Origin: Candidatus Altimarinota bacterium
Lineage (GTDB): Bacteria > Patescibacteriota > Gracilibacteria > JAHISY01
DNA length: 46,136 nucleotides
Reading direction: 5' to 3'
NCBI GenBank assembly: GCA_028690585.1
Contig: JAQVAZ010000005.1
Location: 1 to 46,136, forward strand
Shown: positions 25,500 to 34,518 of the stretch, piece by piece
How the letters are laid out: each line of letters begins with the position of its first letter
How positions within the stretch are numbered: the first letter of the stretch is position 1
Translations under genes and position numbers: made by a program
The notes under the pieces: model-generated
The model's database searches: none
The model's input: only the letters and a program-made list of their open reading frames with translations
What the model was told of the DNA's origin: nothing

Positions 25500-28109
25500 T
25501 TACTTTTCTCTCAAAGCTGCTTGCGCAGCTGCAAGTCTGGCAACTGGCACTCGGAATGGTGAGCAACTCACGTAATTCATTCCCACGCGGTGGCAAAACT
25601 CTACAGAGGCTGGATCTCCACCATGCTCTCCACAGATTCCACACTTCAGATCCTTGCGATCTTTGCGGCCTTTTTCGATTCCCATTTTTATCAAAGCGCC
25701 GACTCCACGCTGGTCGAGAGTAGAGAAAGGATCGGATTCGAGAATTCCTCTTTCGATATAGGTTGGCACAAACTTCGGCGCATCATCGCGCGAGAATCCG
25801 AAAGTCAGTTGAGTGAGATCATTCGTGCCGAAGCTAAAGAATTCTGCTTTGCGCGCAATTTTCCTCGCGCGAATACAAGCGCGTGGAATCTCAATCATCG
25901 TGCCAACCGCGTATTTCAGCTGCACTCCAGACTTCTGGATGATTTCGCCTGCAACCTTTCTAACAATTTCTGCCAAGAAATAATATTCTTCCATAAAACC
26001 GATAAGCGGAATCATTACCTCTGGAATCACATCTACCTTTTCTTTCTTGAGCTTCACTGCTGCTTCGAAGATCGCGCGCGCTTGCATCTCTACGATCTCT
26101 GGATAAGTCACCATCAACCGCGCACCACGGAGCCCCATCATTGGATTTACTTCATGCAGCATTGCCATCCGACTGCGTAACTTTTCTTCGGTAATATTCA
26201 AATCTTTCGCTAGTGCTTTGATTTCTTTCTCTTCGCTTGGGAGGAATTCGTGTAGTGGTGGATCGAGCAAACGCACTGTAACTGGTAACCCTTTCATCGC
26301 TTTGAAAATAGCGTAGAAATCATCACGCTGATATGGCAGCAATTTAGCCAGCGCTTTGCGACGCGCTTCTTCTGTCTCGGCCACAATCATTTCTCTCACC
26401 GCCATGATGCGTTTCGGCTGGAAAAACATATGCTCGGTGCGAGTAAGCCCGATTCCCTCTGCGCCGAAACTCCTAGCGAAAGCTGCATCGTGTGGAGTAT
26501 CCGCATTCGCTCTGACTTTGAGTTTGCGATACTTATCCGCCCACTTCATCAACTGTGCAAAATCTTTATCAAGCTTTGGTTCAATCGTAGCAATCTTCCC
26601 GAGGATCACCTCTCCAGTGCCACCATCGAGTGTGATTACTTCTCCCTCACGGATAATCTTCGTGCCAATCTTCATCTGTTTCTTCTGGCTATCCACTTGA
26701 ATCATCTCCGCGCCAGCCACGCAGCATTTACCCATACCTCTAGCCACCACCGCAGCGTGTGAAGTCATACCTCCGCGCGCAGTGAGAATTCCTTTCGCTT
26801 GATTCATACCATGGATATCTTCTGGAGAAGTTTCCTTCCTCACGAGAATCACGGATTTGCCAGCTTTACCTTGCTTCTCCGCTTCATCCGCTGTGAAAAC
26901 TACCGTGCCACAAGCAGCACCAGGAGATGCTGGTAAACCTTTTGCGATTACAACTTTCTTTGCTTTCGGATCGAGAGTTGGGTGGAGAAGTTGGTCCAAA
27001 GCGTAAGCATCGATGCGCAGCACCGCTTCTTTTTCGCTGATCATTTTTTCTTTCACGAGTTCAACTGCGATTCGAACCGCTGCTTTCGCGGTGCGTTTTC
27101 CGTTGCGCGTTTGGAGAAGGAAAAGTTTCCCACCTTCGATGGTAAATTCCATATCTTGCATATCAGCATAGTGCTTCTCCACTCGTTTATAAATCGCTTC
27201 TAACTCTGAGTAAACACGGGGATTTTCTTTCTTGAGATGCGAGATGGTGAGTGGTGTGCGGATACCAGCTACCACATCTTCACCTTGGGCATTCATCAGG
27301 TATTCACCGAAGAAACGCTTCTCACCAGTGCCTGGATCGCGTGTAAAAGCTACTCCTGTGCCACTATCATTTCCGAGATTGCCGAATACCATCGCTTGCA
27401 CATTTACTGCGGTGCCAAGCATCCCCTTGAGTTTATTCATCTGGCGATAGTAAATCGCGCGTGGATTATTCCAGCTCTCGAAAACTGCTTTGATAGCAAG
27501 CTCTAACTGCTGCAAAGGATTCTGAGGGAAATCTCTGCCGATAGTTTTTCGCACCACTTTTTTGAAATTCATTACCAACTCTTTCAAGTCTTCTGCATCT
27601 AGATCCACATCATTTTTCACATTGCGAGTATGTTTCATTTTCTCTATTTCCGCTTCGAATTCATCATGGGAAACACCCAAAACCACATTACCAAACATTT
27701 GGATAAACCGGCGGTAAACATCGTAAGCAAATCTCTCGTTGCCACTCGCAGCGATTAAGCCTAATACGCTTTCATCATTCATGCCAAGGTTTAAAACTGT
27801 ATCCATCATCCCTGGCATACTAGAAGCTGCACCGCTTCTCACGCTTACAAGCAAAGGATTATCTGCATCACCAAGCTTCTTTCCCATCTCTTTCTCGAGG
27901 CGCTTGAGAAATTTCTCTACCTCCTCAAGTAATCCTGCTGGAAGTTTCTTATCCTGCGCATAAGCCGCGCATGCTTCAGTGGTGATAGTAAATCCTGGTG
28001 GCACTGGAATCCCGAGATTCGTCATCTCAGCGAGATTCGCACCTTTACCTCCGAGTAAATCTTTCATCTTCGCATTTCCCTCTGAGAATGCGTAAACGCG
28101 TTTGGGCAT
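25500..28109 (-). CDS. ppdK: Pyruvate, phosphate dikinase
   Basis: 869 residues, normal length. The N-terminal ATP-grasp part has LLGGKGANLAEMTNLGIPVPPGF, SVRSGAASSMPGMMDTVLNLG and NDSGTGVAFTRDPGTGE. The swivelling domain carries the phosphorylated His in GGMTSHAAVVARGMGKCCVAG. The C-terminal PEP/pyruvate barrel has GIGLTRTEHMFF, LDPPLHEFLP, GTNDLTQ and the catalytic Cys in CGICGEHGGDP. It interconverts pyruvate with ATP and phosphate to phosphoenolpyruvate with AMP and PPi, a frequent glycolytic or gluconeogenic step in CPR bacteria. An extended -10-like TCGCTAAAAT lies near 28197, leaving a leader of about 80 nt. Confidence 0.97.
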   Translation of the reverse strand: MPKRVYAFSEGNAKMKDLLGGKGANLAEMTNLGIPVPPGFTITTEACAAYAQDKKLPAGLLEEVEKFLKRLEKEMGKKLGDADNPLLVSVRSGAASSMPGMMDTVLNLGMNDESVLGLIAASGNERFAYDVYRRFIQMFGNVVLGVSHDEFEAEIEKMKHTRNVKNDVDLDAEDLKELVMNFKKVVRKTIGRDFPQNPLQQLELAIKAVFESWNNPRAIYYRQMNKLKGMLGTAVNVQAMVFGNLGNDSGTGVAFTRDPGTGEKRFFGEYLMNAQGEDVVAGIRTPLTISHLKKENPRVYSELEAIYKRVEKHYADMQDMEFTIEGGKLFLLQTRNGKRTAKAAVRIAVELVKEKMISEKEAVLRIDAYALDQLLHPTLDPKAKKVVIAKGLPASPGAACGTVVFTADEAEKQGKAGKSVILVRKETSPEDIHGMNQAKGILTARGGMTSHAAVVARGMGKCCVAGAEMIQVDSQKKQMKIGTKIIREGEVITLDGGTGEVILGKIATIEPKLDKDFAQLMKWADKYRKLKVRANADTPHDAAFARSFGAEGIGLTRTEHMFFQPKRIMAVREMIVAETEEARRKALAKLLPYQRDDFYAIFKAMKGLPVTVRLLDPPLHEFLPSEEKEIKALAKDLNITEEKLRSRMAMLHEVNPMMGLRGARLMVTYPEIVEMQARAIFEAAVKLKKEKVDVIPEVMIPLIGFMEEYYFLAEIVRKVAGEIIQKSGVQLKYAVGTMIEIPRACIRARKIARKAEFFSFGTNDLTQLTFGFSRDDAPKFVPTYIERGILESDPFSTLDQRGVGALIKMGIEKGRKDRKDLKCGICGEHGGDPASVEFCHRVGMNYVSCSPFRVPVARLAAAQAALREK

Positions 28110-28446
28110 GAAATTGTAATTAGAAATAAAAAAACACTCAGCGTAAGGGAATGAATCCTCGCGATGAGTGAAGTTGATGTTGCATCGGGCGAAAGGATTT
28201 TAGCGATGCGAAGCAGATGCAGCAACCCTTAGCTGCGCAACTTGGAATTTCCCGTTTATTTTTTCACCAGCTTTTCTTCGAGAAATCTTCACGCTGGTCG
28301 GGGTTTATAACCCCGATCGAAACGTTTTTAAATTAGCATTGATTTGAAAATCTCATTCGCTTACGTATGAAATTTTCAAGTTTAGCTAAATTTAAGAAAC
28401 ATGTGATTCAAGTTAAAAACTTGAACCTGCAATAAAATATTGGAAA
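28110..28446. other. Intergenic region upstream of ppdK
   Basis: It holds the ppdK leader, a TAAAAT box (28197-28202, minus) and dispersed repeat copy B. No ORF or RNA gene is recognised. Confidence 0.5.
28291..28364. repeat. 74-bp dispersed repeat, copy B
   Basis: Same element as 13102-13175, same orientation, five mismatches over 74 bp, with the TCGGGGTT/AACCCCGA hairpin kept. Confidence 0.85.
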
Positions 28447-28483
28447 CCATATTCCATATTCCATATTCCTTATTCCATATTCC
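28447..28483 (-). repeat. GGAATA-rich tandem tract directly 3' of the Cys-rich gene
   Basis: On the minus strand, right after the stop codon, GGAATATGGAATAAGGAATA and further imperfect copies occur. Similar tracts follow rpsG, the thioredoxin-CcdA gene, pyrF and ribBA. Confidence 0.7.
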
Positions 28484-29512
28484 TTATTCCTTCTTCTTGC
28501 TTGGTTTTTTTACAACCTTTGGCTTGGTAGTCGCAGCTTTTTTACCTGGAGTTACATCGAGAGCCCAAGCCCGATACCAATCATCCGCAATATTCACATT
28601 TTTATCGCTTAACTCTTTCAGGAGTTTATCTACATGGAAGTGGTATTCATCGGGAGAATACTGTTTATTGAAGATGTGATACTTCTTGAATTCCAAACCC
28701 ACGCAACCGAAACAGTATTCGCAATCTGCACAGTAATTGCAGAAATAACTGAAATGAGTGCGAGAGCAATCAATCATGAAAGCCGATTCGGAAACACTAT
28801 CACCAGCCACAAATTCATAGCAGGTTTGTGTTTGCATAGTAAGCACACCATCAACCGTATTTTTGCACCTCAATCCTTCGAAGAGATAAGCACAATCTTC
28901 ATTTTCTTTACTCCATAGAAGATCGTAACAGCGCGTATTGAGGAAGGAATAAACCATCAACTTACTATCTACATTTTCGTATTCGATTAGATCTACCATC
29001 GGAATCTTTTCACGCAGCTTATCGAGATAAACATCTACCTCATTAGGGGAAAGCTTATGCAACTCCGCTAAATGCTTTCGATATTCCGCTTCAGTGTATT
29101 GCTTATTAAATATACAAAACTTTTTATTCTCCAACTCCACACAACCAAAACAATCAATGCAGTTGAAACAAGTATGGCAAAAGTGTGTGCGAAAACAACC
29201 CGAGCAATTCACACAGTAAGTGCATTCGTGGCATTTTTCGGAATTACCACTACATTCGTAGCAAAGATTCATATCTGTGCTGTTGCTACAATCCGCACAT
29301 TCATTGCCACGCAACAGATATTCACAAAAAACCGATTGAAATAATTCCGCGCAAGTGAAACACATGTGGCAATCACTCGAAACTCCCATCTCATCACAGT
29401 AAGGGCAATTCACATTTTCAGAACCTTTGAAAACGCGAAAATTACTCGCAAGATAAGGAGTTTTATCGCGTAGCTCTTTGATTTTATCGAAAAATGGATG
29501 AGAGAATTTCAT
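28484..29512 (-). CDS. Cysteine-rich CPR protein (31 Cys), probable metal binder
   Basis: 342 residues from ATG 29512 (a TTG at 29527 is possible). I count 31 cysteines, many as C-x2-C or tandem C-x2-C-x2-C: CHMCFTC, CHECTYCVNCSGC, CHTCFNCIDCFGC, CNYCADCEYCFGC. Two copies of a unit ending FGCVELENKKFCIFNKQYTEAEYRKH and FGCVGLEFKKYHIFNKQYSPDEYHFH show internal duplication. The Lys-rich tail resembles a nucleic-acid-binding or flexible end. The IFNKQYS/T-x-EY unit recurs in CPR proteins of unknown function. A zinc-ribbon gene lies 24 nt upstream on the same strand, and the pair looks like a split or paired metal-binding module. No catalytic role can be read. Confidence 0.8.
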   Translation of the reverse strand: MKFSHPFFDKIKELRDKTPYLASNFRVFKGSENVNCPYCDEMGVSSDCHMCFTCAELFQSVFCEYLLRGNECADCSNSTDMNLCYECSGNSEKCHECTYCVNCSGCFRTHFCHTCFNCIDCFGCVELENKKFCIFNKQYTEAEYRKHLAELHKLSPNEVDVYLDKLREKIPMVDLIEYENVDSKLMVYSFLNTRCYDLLWSKENEDCAYLFEGLRCKNTVDGVLTMQTQTCYEFVAGDSVSESAFMIDCSRTHFSYFCNYCADCEYCFGCVGLEFKKYHIFNKQYSPDEYHFHVDKLLKELSDKNVNIADDWYRAWALDVTPGKKAATTKPKVVKKPSKKKE

Positions 29513-29536
29513 TGCTGCGAATTGCAATCGCCAAAA

Positions 29537-29836
29537 TTACAAATCTAGAAAAATCTTATCGGCTTCTCCAGAGCCTTTGAAGGTGAGATAACAATCTTTG
29601 CAGTAAATCAGTAAACCAGTCTCTGGATCGCAAGTAGTGTGAATCTCTTTACCACATTTAGCGCATTTCACTTTGTAAAAGCAACCGCGCATTCTCACAC
29701 GATGTCGGCGCTTTTTACGGCAAAACGGGCAAGATTTTGGATCTGGCAATTTCAACTTCTCGAGAATCTTTTTCTCAAGCGGAATGATTGCGAATTGCTG
29801 ACCGCAGTCAACGCATTCTTTTAGGGTTTCAGGCAT
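29537..29836 (-). CDS. Zinc-ribbon protein
   Basis: 99 residues with four C-x2-C pairs: ECVDCGQQF, CPFCRKKRRHR, CAKCGKEIHTTC and YCKDCYLTF. This suggests two or more zinc ribbons around a basic patch (KKRRHRVRMRG), suited to RNA or DNA binding. It directly precedes the 31-Cys protein, 24 nt apart, and both are probably one transcript. Function unknown. Confidence 0.8.
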   Translation of the reverse strand: MPETLKECVDCGQQFAIIPLEKKILEKLKLPDPKSCPFCRKKRRHRVRMRGCFYKVKCAKCGKEIHTTCDPETGLLIYCKDCYLTFKGSGEADKIFLDL

Positions 29837-30019
29837 ATTTTTAATTTGAAAAACCTACCGTGCGATTTCCGCTTTTTTTACCACACAGTAAGTTTTTTAA
29901 ATTAGGGTTTTAGACTAATGAGGATGTGGTCCGTTGATTGAAGACATAGGATTAAATTAGGTGACTAAAGCTTTAGAATTTTACATATTTCCAAAATTTT
30001 TTCAAAAAGTTAAAAACTA

Positions 30020-32347
30020 CTAGAAAATAGCTCGGAGTGGAATCGGAGGATTGAAATCAAAAAGTGAAGTATCTTTATCACCAAAAAGCTCTGCTTCCAC
30101 CTCTCTGCGAGAAGTTGCGTATTCTTCTCGAGAATTAGCAATTATATCAGCGAGGTAATTTTCTTTAGGCACTTTCACAGTGAGAGTGCGGGCTGAGAAT
30201 GGAGTGGAAGTTTTACCACCCACCGAAAGCTTGAGGTAGATATCACGGATGGAAAGATTCACCACATCTTCTGGTGTGAAAGTTGGAGTGAATTCCGTAG
30301 CCATCGCAATCGCATCATCTGGCCCAGCGCGGAAAGCAATAATTGAACCCACATTACCAAAAGCTGCATCATGCACCTCGGGAGTAAGTTGTGAGAGATA
30401 CTGATGCGCGATGATGAGATTGAGGCGGAATTTACGTGCTTCCGACAGAATCACGATGAAAGCGTTGCTAGCGAAGTTTTGGAATTCATCGATGTAGAGA
30501 TAAAAATCTCTCCTCTCTTCTTCGGGGGTTTTGATACGCGCCATCGCTACTTCTTGGATTTTGGTAATCAACATCGAGCCAAGCAGCGCGCAGTTATTCT
30601 CCCCAATCTTGCCTTTCGCGAGATTGATAATGAGGATTTTGCCTTCATTGAGAATCTCATCGAAGTTGATATTGCATTTCTTCTGACCGACGATGCGCTG
30701 AATCAGTGGGTTCAAAGTAAATTCTCCGAGCTTATTGATGAGTGGAGTTACAGTTTTGTGGCCTTGTTTCTCTTGCAACTGGAGAAACTCATTCGCCCAG
30801 AAGTTACGGATTGATGGCTCTTTGATAACGCTAATCATATCCTGACGGAAACTCTTGTCAGTTAGCATCTTTTGCACATCATTGATGGTTGGCTCCGGCA
30901 AATCCAAAACAGCGAGAAGCGCATAACGCAACACATGCTCCATACCAGGCAACCACAGTGAGGAGAAAAGTTTTTGGAAAATGGAAATGAAACCGTGAAT
31001 GATGATGTGTTTGTTTTCTGGAGTAATTCCCGCTAGCGGATTGAAAGCAATCGGGAAATCATCATCCTGAATATTGAAATACAAAACATCCTTCACTCTT
31101 TCCTTCGGCACGAATTTCAGCACTTCTTCAGCCAAGTCGCCATGCGGATCAATCACCGCCAAGCCATTGCTATGCTTCATATCAGAGGCAATCATCAACT
31201 CAAGCAGCTTGGATTTTCCGCTACCAGATTTACCGATTACGTAAGTGTGGCGGCGCCTATCATCGATGCTGAAACCGAAATCAATGTGGCGCTGGCGGAA
31301 GTTGGTATGCGCAAAAGGCTCAGTATCCATCTCAGCGCCAGTCGAGAGATGATGCGGAGCTTCCGCTTTGCGCGAGTGAATACAGCTGAGATTCGCGAGT
31401 GAAATTCCCGCTGGCGGGAAATGATAAAACATGGAAATCTCATCGGTAGCCAGCACCATCTTCTTCCCAACCGCGCGCTGGAAGAGTAATTTTTGAAGTG
31501 TTTCCCTGTCTTGAATTCTTTTTACTGTGAGATCATTGAGGAATTGCACTCTGCAAGCTTTGATATTGGTAGCAAACATCTCGAGAGCTCTCTCCGCTTT
31601 GCCTGGCACACTGCTTTCGAAATAAACCATCATATGCACATAACCGCGATTGCGTTGAATCCGAGCCATCGCTCTTTCCCAGAGATTTTTATTGAAAGCT
31701 TTTCCATAAACATGCCTTTTTACATTACTCATAATCGCTGACTTGGCGCGCAGCGAATATCTGCGTTGTTCCCAAATATCTACATCGATTGGGAAAATCA
31801 CCAACTGCAACATTCCAAAATCTTCGAGGGAAAGTAAGCTGAAAGCAGAAACTACTGGCAGCAAAGAATTGCCCGCGAAGTCGCGGTAGTTTTTGATTGG
31901 AAAATAATGCGAATGGCTGGTGACGATTTCTCCTCCAGCGAATTCTGTATCTTCTCCGAGGTGTGGTGGGAAATGCTCGGCAGGTGAAATCTCCGCTGCT
32001 GGGAAAAATGCGTAAATCACCGCTTGGAATTTCTCCGCAAACTCTTTTACACAAGTGAAATAAAAACCAGTTTTCTGATGAATAGTAGCAATCTCGAGTG
32101 AGAGAAAAGTATTTTTCTTACCCGCCTGGCGGAATAATTCGTTTAAGCATTTTTCAAAAGTCTCCACGTCAAAAGGAGAATGATGCGGGCCTTCTACGAT
32201 ATAGGTGCCGAGATTTTCTGGCACGAAAGCTGCTGCAGGATGATGGTGCCCGTGGCCACCATGGGAATCACCATGCGCGGAATGCGCAGCTTCTCCATGT
32301 GGAGCCGCATGAGAATCGTGATTATTTTGAGCTTCTGGTTGATTCAT
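30020..32347 (-). CDS. VirD4/TraD-HerA-like DNA-translocase ATPase with His-rich head
   Basis: 775 residues from ATG 32347 (a GTG at 32359 is also in frame). The first 40 residues are unusually His-rich (HGDSHGGHGHHHP). After an alpha/beta N-terminal part of about 330 residues comes the motor. Walker A is YVIGKSGSGKSKLLELMIAS, followed by AVIDPHGDLAEEVL. Walker B is FYLYIDEFQNF, and a later block reads LNLIIAHQYLSQL with the coupling-protein-like Gln. No membrane helices are seen. Known: such type IV coupling-protein-like ATPases are near universal in CPR genomes and may act in DNA uptake, transfer or pilus-linked functions. No other T4SS gene is in the window. The His head could bind metal. 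Confidence 0.85.
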   Translation of the reverse strand: MNQPEAQNNHDSHAAPHGEAAHSAHGDSHGGHGHHHPAAAFVPENLGTYIVEGPHHSPFDVETFEKCLNELFRQAGKKNTFLSLEIATIHQKTGFYFTCVKEFAEKFQAVIYAFFPAAEISPAEHFPPHLGEDTEFAGGEIVTSHSHYFPIKNYRDFAGNSLLPVVSAFSLLSLEDFGMLQLVIFPIDVDIWEQRRYSLRAKSAIMSNVKRHVYGKAFNKNLWERAMARIQRNRGYVHMMVYFESSVPGKAERALEMFATNIKACRVQFLNDLTVKRIQDRETLQKLLFQRAVGKKMVLATDEISMFYHFPPAGISLANLSCIHSRKAEAPHHLSTGAEMDTEPFAHTNFRQRHIDFGFSIDDRRRHTYVIGKSGSGKSKLLELMIASDMKHSNGLAVIDPHGDLAEEVLKFVPKERVKDVLYFNIQDDDFPIAFNPLAGITPENKHIIIHGFISIFQKLFSSLWLPGMEHVLRYALLAVLDLPEPTINDVQKMLTDKSFRQDMISVIKEPSIRNFWANEFLQLQEKQGHKTVTPLINKLGEFTLNPLIQRIVGQKKCNINFDEILNEGKILIINLAKGKIGENNCALLGSMLITKIQEVAMARIKTPEEERRDFYLYIDEFQNFASNAFIVILSEARKFRLNLIIAHQYLSQLTPEVHDAAFGNVGSIIAFRAGPDDAIAMATEFTPTFTPEDVVNLSIRDIYLKLSVGGKTSTPFSARTLTVKVPKENYLADIIANSREEYATSRREVEAELFGDKDTSLFDFNPPIPLRAIF

Positions 32348-32515
32348 AAGGAGATTCACTCAGCTGCCTGAAATTTTCAGAATGCTATTCTGACACTTAA
32401 TTTGAAATTTTTCAAGTATTTGCAAACCGCATTCAGATTAGCAAAAACCACCTCAAATCTAAAGTCAGTGATTCTAAAATCACGCTTTTCTAATCAAGGT
32501 TAAGCTTTTCTCACA

Positions 32516-32524
32516 TGCTAAAAT
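32516..32524 (+). promoter_or_regulatory. Extended -10 box (TGCTAAAAT) of the ABC exporter gene
   Basis: TGCTAAAAT ends 7 nt before the ATG at 32532, so the transcript would be leaderless. A weak TTAAGC lies upstream. Confidence 0.5.
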
Positions 32525-32531
32525 CCCATTA

Positions 32532-34307
32532 ATGCGCATCTCTTTCTGGCAAATTTCGAATTTTGTTTGGAAACACTGCCAGCAACACTGGGGTTGGGTT
32601 TTAGTTTTAATAATACTTTTGATTCTGCAGTCGGCTTCAGAAGTTGTGATGCCTTATCTGGTTGGAATCTTCACCGATTATCTTGCGAATAATATCAACA
32701 CAGAATCCGCTATGGCTTTCCGTGGGACTTTTTTACCACTTGGACTCATCACAGCTGTAGGAATTATTTATTGGATATTACGAGTAGGTGGCTCACTACT
32801 CTTCGATAGATTTCAAGTTCCACTGATGCGCGATGTAGCCGTGGAAGCCTTTTCCAAAGTGCAGCGCTTCTCGACTGAGTGGCATGTGAATTCTTTTGCT
32901 GGTGCAACGGTGCGAAAAATCACACGTGGTATGTGGGCTTTCAATCTGTTTTTGGATCAGTTTTATTTTGGTTTTATACCGCTTTTTTTCCTACTTATTG
33001 GAGTAATCGTTTCTATGGTTTTGCGCTGGCAGCTGATGGGAATTCTCGTTGCAGTCGGCTGCATCATCTATACCTTTGTGAGTATTTTGCTAGTGAAGAT
33101 TTTTATTATTCCAGTAGCGAGAGAATCAGCAGCTGCCGATACGAAACTCGGAGCTACCCTCGCCGATAGTGTTACCTGCAACGCTACGGTAAAAATGTTT
33201 GGCAGAGAAGAAGCCGAAGATCAACTCCTCACTCGTGTAGCAGAAAACTGGCGCAAAAAAACTTGGAGAACTTGGGTGCGCCACAGCAGTGTAAATCTGG
33301 CGCAAGCTGGGATGATGACGGTGGTGAAACTCGCAATGCTAACTCTGGCAGCTTGGCTTTGGGCTTATAAACAAGCGAGTGTGGGTGATGCTGCGTTTGT
33401 GATTGCGAGTTACAACCTCATCAGTAGCCACCTCCGAAATATCGGTGAAAAAATCCGTGAGGTGCAAAAAGCTTCCACCGATTTATCAGATGCTGTGGAA
33501 TTCTCTCTTCTACCGCTGGAAGTTATGGATGTAGTAAATGCAAAAACACTTCTCGCGAAGCGCGGTGAAATTATTTTTGAGAAAGTGAAATTCCGCTATG
33601 CGAATCAAACTAAAGCAGTGTATCAAAATCTCTCAGTAGAGATTCAGCCTGGAGAAAAAATCGCGCTAGTCGGCCACTCTGGTGGTGGCAAATCTACTTT
33701 CGTGAAATTGATTCAGCGGCTTTATGATTTGAATAGCGGAGCGATAAAAATCGATGGGCAAAACATCGCGGAAGTTACGCAGGAAAGTTTACGCCGCGCG
33801 ATTGGAGTAGTGCCACAAGAGCCGATTCTCTTTCATCGTAGCCTTGCGGAAAATATTGCTTATGGGAAACCAGAAGCCACATTCGAAGAAATCAAACGCG
33901 CAGCGAAGCTAGCAAACGCGAGTGAATTCATCGAGAAACTGCCACTGAAATACGAAACTCTCGTGGGAGAAAGAGGAATTAAGTTGAGTGGCGGAGAGAG
34001 GCAGCGTGGGGCGATTGCGCGCGCGATGCTGTCAGATACTCCGATTCTGATTCTCGATGAAGCTACTAGCAGCCTTGATTCCGAATCTGAGAAGCTGATT
34101 CAAGATGCGCTGAAGAAACTGATGCGTGGCCGCACCACTATCGTAATTGCGCATCGCCTCAGCACAATCAAATCAGTGAATCGCATTCTCGTATTTGAGA
34201 ATGGGAAAATCGTAGAAAGCGGCCACCACGCTACTCTCGTAAGAAAGAAAAGTGGAATCTACCGCAAACTTTATGAACTGCAGGCTGGCGGCTTCATCGC
34301 TGAGTAG
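32532..34307 (+). CDS. ABC exporter, fused membrane and ATPase domains (MsbA/MDR type)
   Basis: 591 residues. The N-terminal membrane domain of about 320 residues has six hydrophobic segments (for example WVLVLIILLILQSASEVVMPYLVGI, YFGFIPLFFLLIGVIVSMVL and MGILVAVGCIIYTFVSILLV). The ATPase domain has Walker A VGHSGGGKSTFVKLIQRL, a Q-loop (GVVPQEPILFHRSLAENI), signature LSGGERQRGAIARAML, Walker B ILILDEATSSLDSES and the H-loop IVIAHRLS. Such half-transporters work as homodimers exporting lipids, peptides or drugs. The substrate is unknown. It stands alone and is divergent from the VirD4-like gene. Confidence 0.95.
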   Translation: MRISFWQISNFVWKHCQQHWGWVLVLIILLILQSASEVVMPYLVGIFTDYLANNINTESAMAFRGTFLPLGLITAVGIIYWILRVGGSLLFDRFQVPLMRDVAVEAFSKVQRFSTEWHVNSFAGATVRKITRGMWAFNLFLDQFYFGFIPLFFLLIGVIVSMVLRWQLMGILVAVGCIIYTFVSILLVKIFIIPVARESAAADTKLGATLADSVTCNATVKMFGREEAEDQLLTRVAENWRKKTWRTWVRHSSVNLAQAGMMTVVKLAMLTLAAWLWAYKQASVGDAAFVIASYNLISSHLRNIGEKIREVQKASTDLSDAVEFSLLPLEVMDVVNAKTLLAKRGEIIFEKVKFRYANQTKAVYQNLSVEIQPGEKIALVGHSGGGKSTFVKLIQRLYDLNSGAIKIDGQNIAEVTQESLRRAIGVVPQEPILFHRSLAENIAYGKPEATFEEIKRAAKLANASEFIEKLPLKYETLVGERGIKLSGGERQRGAIARAMLSDTPILILDEATSSLDSESEKLIQDALKKLMRGRTTIVIAHRLSTIKSVNRILVFENGKIVESGHHATLVRKKSGIYRKLYELQAGGFIAE

Positions 34308-34518
34308 ACAGCAGCCGGTAGATGGTAGATTTTTCTTTTGTAATTCCTGCCCCACTGTCATCCCCGCGAAGGCGGGGATCCAGAAAATAAAAACTTTTTT
34401 CTTCGAGTGAAGCGAAGCAAAATCGAGAAGTTTTTTCTCACCAAGTTCTCGACAAGCTCGAACAAAAAAAGCTAGTTCACTTCGAATAAAAACTACCTTA
34501 TTCCATATTCCTTATTCT
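34308..34518. other. Intergenic repeats between the ABC exporter and pyrF
   Basis: It includes TGTCAT-type repeat copy 4 (34356-34383), a TCTCGACAAGCTCGA-like palindrome near 34446, and a GGAATA-rich tract (minus) directly behind the pyrF stop. Confidence 0.6.
34356..34383 (+). repeat. TGTCATCCCCGC-type repeat, copy 4
   Basis: TGTCATCCCCGCGAAGGCGG is identical over its core to copy 2 at 15440. Confidence 0.85.

Noticed and set aside
29915-29947. Ten-residue frame MSSINGPHPH downstream of the VirD4-like gene (minus)
   Set aside because: Too short to support without conservation data; no clear start signal.
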